From Symsagittifera roscoffensis (Eukaryota > Xenacoelomorpha > Acoela > Convolutidae), in assembly GCF_963678635.1 (NCBI RefSeq), contig NC_087062.1, positions 90,433,845 to 90,497,844 on the forward strand: 64,000 nt of DNA. The letters run 5' to 3'. Positions 34,401 to 46,400 of the stretch are shown in pieces. The translations under genes were made by a program, and so were the position numbers. Within the stretch, counting starts at the first letter, position 1; each line of letters starts with the position of its first letter. Below the pieces are notes generated by a model that was not told the DNA's origin, searched no databases, and worked only from the letters and a program-made list of their open reading frames with translations.

Positions 34401-37400
34401 TTACCCCTTCGTTGCATATTTTCGTTGGTTTTCCTTTTTTCGCTAAAAAACTTTATTCGGCCAGAATTGTTTCGGCTGGTTTTTTCAATCGGCTCAGCAA
34501 CATTTTTTTGAGTTGCTTCAACGGCAGATAATGATTTCTTGATTCAGGTAGTCTGTTACAAGATTTCAAAGTATTAAAGCTTAATAGCTCAAAATTTTTT
34601 AATGACATCAATATCCTATGGCTTTTTTTGTTACTGATCAGGAAGCGTTTACTCACTTGTGGTCGGCTTACCTGCCACTTGATAATTTTTCTAAGTTTAT
34701 TTAATACTGGTGGTTGTGTTATCGACTGCTTTTCTGAAAATGTTTTGACTTTTTCCCAATTGTTTTTTTTTTCGATTTGGTTATTTCGATCTCATATTCT
34801 ATTTCATAGCTTGCAATGCTGCGCTTGCGTTGTGTCTTAAGTTATGCGAAGCTTCGCTTCGCCTCTGTGTGAAAACTCAAATGCGGACTGATAATTCTAT
34901 GACAAGCATAATTAACCGTATAAAACCGCTCGTTGCAGCGTAAAGTTGCTGCTCGTGTGAGGTGGATGAAATGAAAAAAAAAGAGCCGCTCAATCTTGAA
35001 ATGTTCTGTATGTATTAGAAACGAAGACGAAAGAATACTTGAAAAATCAAAAATTAGAAAAAGTCAATTTTTAGAAAAAAAAATCATGATTCTGAGTCAA
35101 ACACTATTCCATAGACTTTAAAGGGGGGTAGAAACGTTCAGGGCTGCTCAGAATTTTTTTCAGGAACTTTTTCCAGCTAAGAATATGTGCCGCACACTAT
35201 AGTACCAGACAAGGTTGCTAGGTTGGTTAACATTTTCAATTTCCAGGGAATGATGCTCAATCCAGTTCTCGTTCTGATCACAAATATTTTTACTTTATTT
35301 CTTCATTTTTCCATTCTCTATTAGTTTTGTAAATCAATCAAAGTATATTGGGTAACTTTAGGACAATTGGACGGAGAGTGGACACGTGTATGGTCGACTG
35401 ACCTATCTCGAGGAACTTCGAAACGGCGGAAATGAGATGCTCTTCTGTCCGATAGGTGAGAAAATATTGGATTAGAGATTTCTTTTATCAGGTGTTTTAT
35501 CAGTTTTTTGCTTTAAGTTTGCAGTGTGAGTCGAAGATTAAAAATATTTTATTGTGATTGTTTTTATCAGTTTTTTGCTTTAAGTTTGCAGTGTGAGTCG
35601 AAGATTAAAAATATTTTATTGTGATTGTTTTTATGAGATTTTTGGTAGCTACAAAAAACCGTGCTGAATTTTGATTTTTTTCTTAATCCAAAATATTAAT
35701 TATTAATAAAGGTCCGATTCGATTACTTCGAGATAATTTCCATCATTTATTTTCAATCATGCAGTAACAGTTGTTATGGTGAAGTTTTCGAGGGGGTCTA
35801 TGTGTGAAGTCTGGAGGTTTCTTTCTCGTTGATCACCCTCCAGCGACCAGATGATGAGTTCTGAACCACAAAAACAGGACCTCGACCCGTTAAGGTTGTT
35901 TGAAGCTATCAAAAAGGAAAGCTTGCTTTTTTGAATTAAATTTTTATGTCCAAACAATGATTACGTCTCAAATGGCAAAAAAATGAAAAATTTCCCAATT
36001 GGCATAAGTTTCATGCAACAGTTGCATTTAAAAAAATCGAGAACAAATTTTTGATGAACAATTTGAGAAAATTTGTCAAGTTGTCAATTAAAATGTTGAT
36101 TGACTTTTTATCTTGATAAAATTGCAGAGTTGTTTTATCAAAAGCGAAAAGCATAAGCTCTCGGTTATTGATTAGCTTCTTGAGGTCAAATTTTTGGTGG
36201 AATCCCTCATACGCGAAGGAACGAATGCGCAAAAATAAAAATCAGCCAATCAGATTTCAGTAATCTAAAAATTGGAAAGAAAGTAAACATTTCCAGGGAT
36301 GAGTATTGATATTGGCCGAATATAAAAACGGCAGAAATATGCAAAATTTTCAAATTGTCATTGACCGCCGCAAAATTGGGACAAATTTTATATTTCAAGT
36401 GTTTCGTAATGAAAGAAGCAAAATATTGCTTCATTTATTTCATTTAAATTGAATGGCAATTGCTTCTTTTAAAAAGAAATTGACTTTCGGCTAAAATTGA
36501 GTTCGATCTTCCGCTCACGAGTTTTTTCGCTCTTTCGGTTCTTCGCGCATGAGAATACCTCCCAAATTTTCCGCCAAATTTGTCGCTTAACATTTGTTTG
36601 GAAGCAATTAATTCCATATGTTGTTCACATGGTTTGGTTCCTGGCAAAATAAATAATTAAAACTGATAGAAAACGTTGGGGCCTAGGAAATTAGACGATA
36701 GGCAAATTAGACGGATGCTACGAAAACGAAATTAGACGGAATTTTATTTTTACAGATCGTCATTTTAGACGAAAAATCTATGAAAAGGAAAGGGACAACA
36801 AATCTTTATCTTAAGAGTCAAATTTCACAAATACAAAAAGAACATAAAAGGTCAATACCTATCGAAACAATTAGTTTAAATGAACAAAAAAATATCAAAC
36901 CCGAATAATTACTACAGAGTTTTCAATTGAATAAATTATGCTTGATTGACTTGTAAAATTTTTGGCTACCGCAATTTAACTGTTGTCTACGAACAATTAT
37001 ATTTTTCTCGCGCAATTTGTATGCAAACAAATTTAATCTCACTCACTTTCGTCTATTTTCTCTCAATTGCAGTTTTGCAAAATCGTCTATATTCCTTTTA
37101 AGTACATCCGTCTAATTTGCTTATTGTCTAATTTCTCAACCCCCGAAAAAGTTTGACTTGGAGGCTATTCTCGGGCCAGTACAACAGTGCCGAAGTACAA
37201 CAGTGATGAAAAAAATATAGTTCAACAGTGCCGAAAAAGAAAACTTTGTTCAACAGTGCCGAAAATTTCAACATAGTAGGTGTGGCAATCAAAAATAAAA
37301 CGGCGATTGTTTACAATCTTAAGTGACACTTAAAAATTTTCAGAGAGAAAGTTTACAATTTAGACGTTTTGGAGCCAAAATAATTGTTTAATTCGCAGTT

Positions 37401-40400
37401 GCAGACATTTTGGCGCCGAAATTGGAGTGATTTTCTTTGATAATTAGCGTCAGTAATTTCCCGCTCTTTAGAAAAAGCGTTTAAATCATTTTGAAATTTT
37501 CCCGTCTTTTTCGGCACTGTTGTACTTCGGCACTGTTGAACGCCCCCCTATTTTCATGCGCGAAGGACCGAATGAGTGAAAAAACTTGTGAGCGAAAGAC
37601 CGAAAACAAAATTAGCCGAAAGTCAACTTTTAATAAGAAGCAATTGCCATTGCTTAAAATGAATTAAATGCAGCTTTATTTTGCTTCTTTCATAACAAAA
37701 CCCTTGAAATATGAAATTTGTTTCAATTCGGCGGCGGTCAGTGACAATTTGAAAATTATGCATATTTCTGCCGTTTTTATTTTCGGCCAATTTCAATATT
37801 CAGTCCCTGGAAATGTTTTCTTTCTTTCCAAATTTTAAATTATTGAAATCTGATTGGCTGGTTTTTATTTTCGCGCACTCGGTCCTTCGCTTATGAGGGA
37901 TTCCATCGTTTAACTTACAATGAAAACTTAGAACTTATGCCATCTGGGAAAAGTTTTTTTAATGCCATTTGTGATTTATGCCATTTGGGAAGTTACCCAA
38001 ACAATTTGCAACTCTCTACAATATCTCATGTTTTTTGTCATAAACTATTTTAGTGGTGAACTTTAAATAGTGTCCAGCTGTATGGTTAAACTAACTCGTT
38101 TTAGAAACGCTAGATGCAGCTCCTGTGTTCCTTTCCCTGCCCCCTAAAGAGCTCAGTTGCCACAGGGGCGAGACTGTCACCATGTCCTGTTCAGTAGCAG
38201 CCATCTCACCACCAGTCGTGACTTGGTAAGCGGCAATTCTAATCATGATTTATTCATTCACCTTGAAAATTGTGTTTGTTTTATATTAAAAGGCACTAGA
38301 AATAGTTTTTGGCCGTACTTCTGTACACGAAATGCTAGCTTACTTGGCTTGTAAAAGCACTCGTTTTCTTCGGTTAAACTGCATTCAGGTTTAGGTCATA
38401 TTTATCCGGGTTGTTATAATACATGGAATCGGGAATCTAAAATTTTGACAGATTAACTCAAATTCGAGACGTGATCGGAACAAAAGGTTGCATTTAACAC
38501 CTTAAACAGCTTTCAAAAAAATTAGGTCAATTTTTTCTAAAATTAAAATGACAGGGGCTTCGATTGGCTTCTGGCGTCTAATCGAAACTCTTAGAAGAGG
38601 GTTCTTGAGATCTACCTTACAAAAAAATTATTCTTCTGGAATTTTTCCATCGAGCTTGAATTTTGTAATAAACAAGCTTCATTATGATGTGCACTTTTGT
38701 AGTTTATTTTTTCACCTAATTTAAGGTGAAAAAAAAACACAGGCCAAACTTCCATCTCCATCCTGGAAATGTCGAAACAATTGCTGTGAAGAGCTTATTA
38801 AGTAGTTTCAGAGAAGGCAAATGATCGACTCATTTACTGTAACGACCGATCCCAAAGAAGAGTTTTCAATAATGACACAACTGTTGCCAAAGGTAATCAT
38901 TATCCACTCCTAATGTATCGAAATCAAACATCAAAAACGACAAATATAGATGTCGAAAACAAGCAGCGATATGCAGTGATCTTGTCAATTGAGTCCCTGT
39001 GAAGAGATTGATAAAAAATTGCGCACAGACGAACCAAATTCACGGTCGAACATTCAGGCCAGACAATAAAACAAAAATTGTCAATTCTTGTGAGAACGTT
39101 GACCGAACTTGTTATCCGGCCGGATTGGCACGAACCATTATTAAGTATTTATATTTATATATAATTTATACATAGTTAGTCAAAGACCAGATGGATGGCC
39201 TTCACGATTAACAAAAATCATACGGCTGAGCAATACCGTTCAGTTGGTGTTAAATTCAAAATTATGTTCAGCTACTTTTCTTAAAAAGACTTACTTAGTC
39301 ATCACTAGCCAATCCGTTCGGATTCGAAAACAGATCATACATTACGATATGACATGGCGCAGCCATCAGGGTATAAAAACCCGCTGAGTATTCCACCGTT
39401 TCAGCAGAGGGCATCAGTGAAACCGCCACTAGAATGGTCAAAGTGGGCGGCAATGATGGTAATGGCTGTGATTGCCAAAGATGGGATGGAAGTAAGAATT
39501 TTGCTAAGAACGAAACCTCCAAGTGCTAGGACCAACTGAACCAACCTACGAGGTTGAAATCACTGGAGAAAATGAAGCGGAGAAACGTAATAGAAATATC
39601 AGAAACCAATAAAAACGATTTACTTGGGAAAATACCGTGATAAAAAGCAGAGACAAGGGCGCATACTGTACCCTGGGACGACGAGGAATTTTTTTTTCAT
39701 TCTTGTGCCTGAGAGCAAAAGGGCAGCGCCCATTGCAACAAAAGAGACCACGCCTTAACATACAAACGTCAAATACAAATGAGCTAATGCGAATTCTTTA
39801 AGATATATTTGTAGTCACATGTTCAAGGCCCACATGTCAAATGAAAAAATAGCAAGGCGATAAAAAAAAAACGTCTAGAGCACCAGCAATTACTTCAGTT
39901 TATTATTTTCTGGCCTAGTTGTTTATAGAAGGGGTTTCCGTTTATACTTCCGTTAGTTTTCCGTAGTAATTTACCTTTAAACTGACTGTTTAAGGGCACT
40001 CGGGATGATGGAGGTTTTGAAGTAGTAGGAAGGTCTGAATCGTAGCCTTTCTCCAATGGTGACTGGTTCTTTTTCGGTATGAGGGAGTCTTTGTATCCGT
40101 CCTCTATCCGATCGTCAGCGTTCCAGTCGAGGGCCCTTTCTCTGCTTACGATCGACTTCCCTTTGTCTAAAAATCCACCGGATAAATTATTAGATGCCAA
40201 TTGCTTCCAGATCGTGTTCGGTTTTCTATTAAAGTGTATTTCGAACGGTGAGCATTTAATTTTAGATTGGAAGGAAGATCGTAGATTCCAAATGATTTTC
40301 GAAATGGCGGTTTGTAATGTAGGTTTTTGTTGATCCAATGACATTGCTAATAATTTTATTTTTACAGTATGAACAAGTTTTTCTACAAGACCGTTAGAAC

Positions 40401-43400
40401 GATGGTCTCCAACTGTACAAAATATTAGTTTGATATTAAGAGAATTGCAAAATAATTTAAAATCCTGACTAGTAAAGCAGGATGCGTGGTCGACCCGAAT
40501 AGATTTTGGAATAATCTTGAAGAAATAATCTTGAAGAAATTCGATTACTGTGTTTGATGACGTTGAAGATGTAATTTTTGCTGAAGGGAATTTTGAAAAA
40601 CGGTCTATACACAATAAGATGTATTTATTGTTTCCCCAGTTGTTATCTAGTGGGCCGGAAAAGTCAAGATTTATTTCCTCATTAGGTTCGAATAAGGTCG
40701 GAAGTTCGCTAATTTGTGTAGTTGGTATGATGCTTTTTATATTCTTACCGGTTTGAGTGCATTGTGTGCAATTAATCCCGTGGAAGTAAATTTGTCGATA
40801 TATGTGTGGCCACCAAATGTATTGTGCCAAGTATTTCATGCCGAATTGGCCAGGGTGAGATTCATGTAAGGTTTTTAAAACGGCGTTTCTAAGTGTAAAC
40901 GGAATAACCAATTTTCCATCCATATATAATAGTCCGTCGGATTCATGAAGGTCTTTCGAAAATTGGTGTAAGTAACGGGAATTTGAGTTGATGTTATCTA
41001 CTTTTTTCTGTAAAGCTTTCACAATTGGGTTTAACAATTCATCATCTTCCGTTAATAAAGCGACCAATTTTGCATTGAATAATGTATTTAAATCCAAAGG
41101 TCTTTCAGGTAACTTGAGGTTTTCTCGGAATTTAGTTACTAACTTCTTGTGCTCTGAGGAAATTTGAAAATCGATAGAGACCTGTATCCCGGAAGTGGAA
41201 GGATTCACTACAATTTGGTTATTTGACATATTTACACTATTTATAAGTTTGAGATCCGAAGGATTACTAATTAAGCTACTGTTAAGAATTAAAAAATAGA
41301 TAAAGGCTGAATTTGATAGAGAAATTTTAGTAAAATCAGTGTTTGAGAAATCCGAAGGAATACATTTAGAGTTACAAAGTTCTGTTCTATAGTGTTTTTG
41401 ATTGCAGATTGAAATGGAAGAGTTGACGAAATTCAATGCTGTAATTATTACGTGATTTCGTAATTTCGTGTAATGGGAATTTTCCGAAATCGAATTAATT
41501 GAATTACGTAATGGATTTTCATTATCCAAAGGATTGATTGCATTATATATTTTTTTGGTAGTAGCAACTACAAATTCTTCGTCGTAATGTGATGAGGGAA
41601 TTGCTTTACCCGAAGGAGTTCTTGAAATTAAGTCTGTAAAACCCATATCTTTTCCCGCTAAATGTTTGATAGTAAAATTGAATGGTAGGAGACGATCTAC
41701 CCATCTTGTCAATCGGCTTTGGTATGTTTTGTTTCCGTGATTTGGTGACAAAGCGGAAAGGAGAGCTTTGTGGTCGGTGATAATTTCAAATTCAGAGCCG
41801 TAGAGATAATTTTTGTAATGTTCGACCGCCCATACGACTCCTAATAGCTCTAATTCGTTTGTTGAATATTTGGATTCATGGGGATTTAAAAATCTTGAAG
41901 CAAATGACACTGTTTTCCAAACCTTCTCATGAAGTTGTTCAAGGGATGCACCCAACCCATTATGTGAAGCATCTGTTTTTACTCTCGTGGGCTTTTTTAC
42001 GTCGAAATGAGTGTTTTCAGTAAGATTTACTATTTCTGATTTAATCTTTACAAAAGCTTTTGAGTGATCTTCATTCCAAAGGAAAATTGACTTCTTGTTT
42101 AAAAGAGGTCTAAGCGGGCTTCCGAGGGATGCTAAATTTGGTACAAATTTAATGTACTGATTAGTTGACCCAAAGAATGATCTTAGTTCTTTTAGATTCT
42201 TCGGGATTGGAATATCTTTAATTGCTTTGGTTTTATCGAATAGTGGGGCGATTCCGGATTTCGATATTTTAAAACCGAGCCATTCGATTTCTTTTTGGAA
42301 GAATTTGCACTTCGACCATTTAACTGTGAAATTGTAAGTGTCTAACGTTGATAAAATTTTATAAACGATTTTCTTGTGATCGTTCAAACTTCCTTTGGAA
42401 GCGACTAATATGTCGTCGAGGTAACAATTTGTAAAAGTAATGTTTCCCAAAGTTGAGTCCATGACTCTCTGAAACTCGTTTGGCATATCGCCGAGTCCGT
42501 AAAAACCCGTTAAAAATTGATAAGTGCCTGTTATATCTCCGCCGACTAGACTAAAATTGCATTGGCTGCTAGTAAAATTGTCCAGCGCAAGTTGACTATA
42601 TGCGTTCTTTAGGTCTAGGTTTGTAAACCATACTTCTCCGACGGAATTGTTTGAAATTTGAGCCGCTACGTTATCAACTAATTCGTGTATATTAGGCATC
42701 TGATATTTGTTCTTGTAGATTTGTTTGTTGATAAATTTTGAATCTAGGGCTAGCTTTATCGATTTGTCTTTTTTACAAGTAATAACTATCGGACTAATAA
42801 ATCTGTCCTCGTCACAATTTTCTAATTTTTTGATGTGTCCTTCGGATTTAAGCCTGTATAATTCTGTTTTTACTGAATCCAGTAAGTGTAAAGGGACCCT
42901 CCTGCCTTTTAATTGAATTGGCTTTAATGGTTCATGAAAGTGTGTAATTTTTGTTTGATTTTTTATTTTTCCAATCCGAAGGAATAGTTGTTTGAAGGTT
43001 TTTCCAATCATTTCTACTTCATTATCTATGTCAAGTGAGGTAACTGAATTGATAGACTTACAGGTTCTCTTGTTGGTGAATGTTGCGTATTGTTTTTGTG
43101 AAACTTCGATTCCGACTTTTGGTAAATTGTCATTTCCCAAGATATTTCTTTCATGACCTTGAGTTAGGAAGAAGTGACATTCCTTGTGGGACCATCCATT
43201 TGAGAAAATTGGGACAATTACTTTTCCAGTGATATTTATTGCATTGTTCGTAAATCCACAATAGAGTTCCTTGGTAGCCTTATCCACTGGATATATTTTC
43301 ACGTAGGGGTCTCGTAGTTTCAACTCGTGTAACACATTCTGTTTAAGGAAGCTTACAGGATCCACCTGTATATTGAGAATTACTTGGTTTTCATTTCCTA

Positions 43401-46400
43401 AGCCGATATTTAGTAGTTTCTTCAGTTCCTTTCCTTGATCGTCGTAGATAGTTGTTACGTTTAATACAGAGTAATCATCGTTATCGCTATGTCCAGACTC
43501 TGACCATGCGTTGATTACTCCACAGCATTCTCTATTAGCGTGGTCAATATGTACATCTGGTTGTTCCGAAGGATAATGATGATCTGTATTATTTACAATT
43601 TGACTATCCACAATATTTACATTTTTACCGCGTGATTTACAGAGTCTAGTAAAATGTCCTCGATATTTACAAGTCGTACATGTTGTATCTTTAGCAGGGC
43701 AAACCGCTAGATGTCCTTTTGTAAAATTTCCGCCGCATTTCATACATGTGTTATTTTTTTCAATGTTTAGGGAGGGTTCTCTTTTTACATTAAAATGATT
43801 AAAAGATTTGTTGGAAGAATATCCGCTGGATTTAAAAGTATTCGTCATCTTGATGTGGTTTGTAATTCCTTTTTCGTCAATCAGGGCTACGTTTAAGGCT
43901 TCTAGTGGTGGTAAGGTTTCCGTGAGGAGTTTCCGTTGGATATCTGAATTCTTCATGTTATTAATAAAAATATCTCTAATCCATTCATCTTCTCCTGTGG
44001 GAATGTTACATCGTTTTGCCATTTCTGCCAGTGCCCCCCAGAATTGTTCTAATGATTCTCTGTCCCTCTGTTTTCTGTTTAGGAGTTTGTGTCTTTCGAA
44101 GGTTATGTTTGTTTTTCTCACAAAAGCTGTGGACAAATTTTCCCAAAATTCTTTGAAAGAAATTTGTAGAACTTTGACTCTCGTGAACTTTTGGCCGAAT
44201 ATTTTCTTTCCTTCGTTTCCGAGGGCTAGATAAAGTATGGATCTTAATTTTTTGTCCGCCTCTTCCAGTCTCATGCCGTTGAATTTCTTGGTTTCTGACT
44301 TTATTGAGGCCATTTCTTTATCATCGAATATCTTTTGTTCTTGAATATTCCTCTCGATGCGTGATGTTTTTTGAGCGTCGGATTCGTTTTCCGGCCGATT
44401 TTCCAATGTTGGGGGAGGTGGGTGATATCGTTCCGTTGGATTCAAAAGATTTTCGATGTCGATATTCTCTTTCGCGATTATTGCTAGCTGGAATAGATCG
44501 CTCCACTCTTCCCAAGGAATTGGTGGGTCCACTGTGTGGTTTTGCCAAAATGAAGGTATACCTCTCACGTTTGATTCGTTGCTGTTTGACTGCGCCATGA
44601 TAAAATGTTCCTTTGTTACGGTTAATTCTATTTAGTTACAAATAAGATATGTTTAAAAAGTGAATTAATCTCTAAGTTAAAACATTAAAATAGTGAACGG
44701 TCATTCTCTCCGTCGGAGAGAATGAAGATAGCAAGGTCAAATCAAGATTAACCAGTTAAGATACTTTAAAGTAATTAGTGAAATAAAACAAATGGTAAGA
44801 ATCACAACAATCTTAGAATCAGAAACTTAAAAATTTTGAGGAAAAAAACTTTGAAAAATTAAAACGAAAAATTTTATGATTTTTTGTTTTTCTTGTTTTT
44901 GTCTTCAAAAATTGTTTCAATTGGGATATTTTACAATGACTGGCGAAAATGCCTAAGCTCATCTTTTTCGCCGAGATTTTTTTTCAGACCACGCCGAAAA
45001 ATAACGACACTAGTTTGAATAATAATAATGTTGTAATTTTTCAAGACTGGTCCGAACATTCTGTGCTACTTGCACGCTAAGCCGGCTATCTTTGATTTTT
45101 TTTGTACTTGTTTTTTGTATCTACCAATTTAAGGCAGCCCTCTTTGATTTTCTTGTAATGATAAGTCTACGATTTGGGAGACAGCTGTTGACCATGGCAT
45201 TACCAAATTTGAATAGATTTGTCAAAGCAAATTTTTGTAAAAAAAAAATCATTTTGCCATGAAAATGCTATGAACCTGCTAGTCATAGCCACTCGAATCC
45301 GAAAAACTTAAACTTGATTATTTGCTATTTCATAGAATTCAACGACATCAAATCAAATATGTGATAGATTGCACTCAACTGAAATAAGTTGAAAAGCAAT
45401 CCTATGGTTTTATTAGTAGCTCAAAAAATCCATTTTTTTCCTTGCACAAACACAATTCCTTCTTTTTTCCAGCTTGGTTCGTTCATCACAGTTGAAAAAC
45501 TTTTTCCAATGTGTTATCAGAGTTGCCTTTTATTCCAGTTTTTGGTGGTCCATTGATCCGGAAATTGTCGGGGCTGTTGAAGGCTTTGGTTTTTACTGCT
45601 TCTGATTACGTCTTCAAATAGTATCTGTGAGTCTTGTTGGTACACACACTCTATATCTAAATTCTATGCCAGCTACTGCAATACTGGCTTTTACTGAATT
45701 GATCCAACAATACTACAATCAGAAGATCATACAGTTTGCGGTCTAATTTTGTGTAAGGAATATTTGTCTTATAATTCATCCATTTTTTGTGCAATGTTGT
45801 CATGTGGTTCGTCATTTGAGCATTGTCATCGCATGGGGTCAATGGTATGCATCCCATTTTGTTTTTGGAAATCGATAATGATGTGATTCGATACTGGCGT
45901 AACTTCTCAAATTCTCAGTGGTTGATAGTTATTGCTCCGACCATTGAAAATGGGGAGTAACTTTGTATTCGGGTGTGTTTTATTTTTTTTCTATTTGTTT
46001 CCCACATAAAATCAGGTACCCAAAATAGACATCGGACTGGGTAGACATCACGACTGAAAGGGACGGGGTCATATTAAAGCCCTTTCAGTCGTGATTCGAA
46101 CCACATTAAAAGATTCCCAATTTTTTTCTAGTGTCAAGAAAAACGGGTTTAAAGTTTTCGATTTTTCTTCTAAATTCGAGCCTGTGAGCAGGCTTACATT
46201 AGCTCATTTATGCTTGATTTAAGCCTTGATAATTCAGTTTTTTTCAAGTGAAGTTAGTTTTTGAAGTTTTTAGCGCCCTATTAGGTATCAAAAAGATCAA
46301 AAATTTCAGAAAAAAACTTTGAAAATGTTTCTAGTAATTTTTCTACAAAAACTGTTTTTTTTTTCAATGTGCCTGTTTTACTATGACTGTGAAATATGCC

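Larger units (their letters stand above)
35960..37985. mobile_element. 2-kb foldback element with nested TIR elements
   Basis: The inverted arms at about 35960-36555 and 37555-37985 share ATTTCTGCCGTTTTTAT, TTTCCAGGGA, GGAATCCCTCAT, GCGCGAAGGACCGAATG-type and ATGGCATAAGTT blocks. The left arm has an extra ~160 bp (about 36030-36190). The spacer holds two further TIR elements (36680-37145 and 37170-37550). Lies in intron 14. Confidence 0.7.

Noticed and set aside
39540-39894. LTR of the large Ty3/gypsy element just left of its stop
   Set aside because: No convincing direct repeat of this segment was found right of 44598; only a short ATAGCAAGG match, which is not enough.
43808-44233. plus-strand 141-codon ORF
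   Set aside because: Antisense shadow of the Ty3/gypsy gag.
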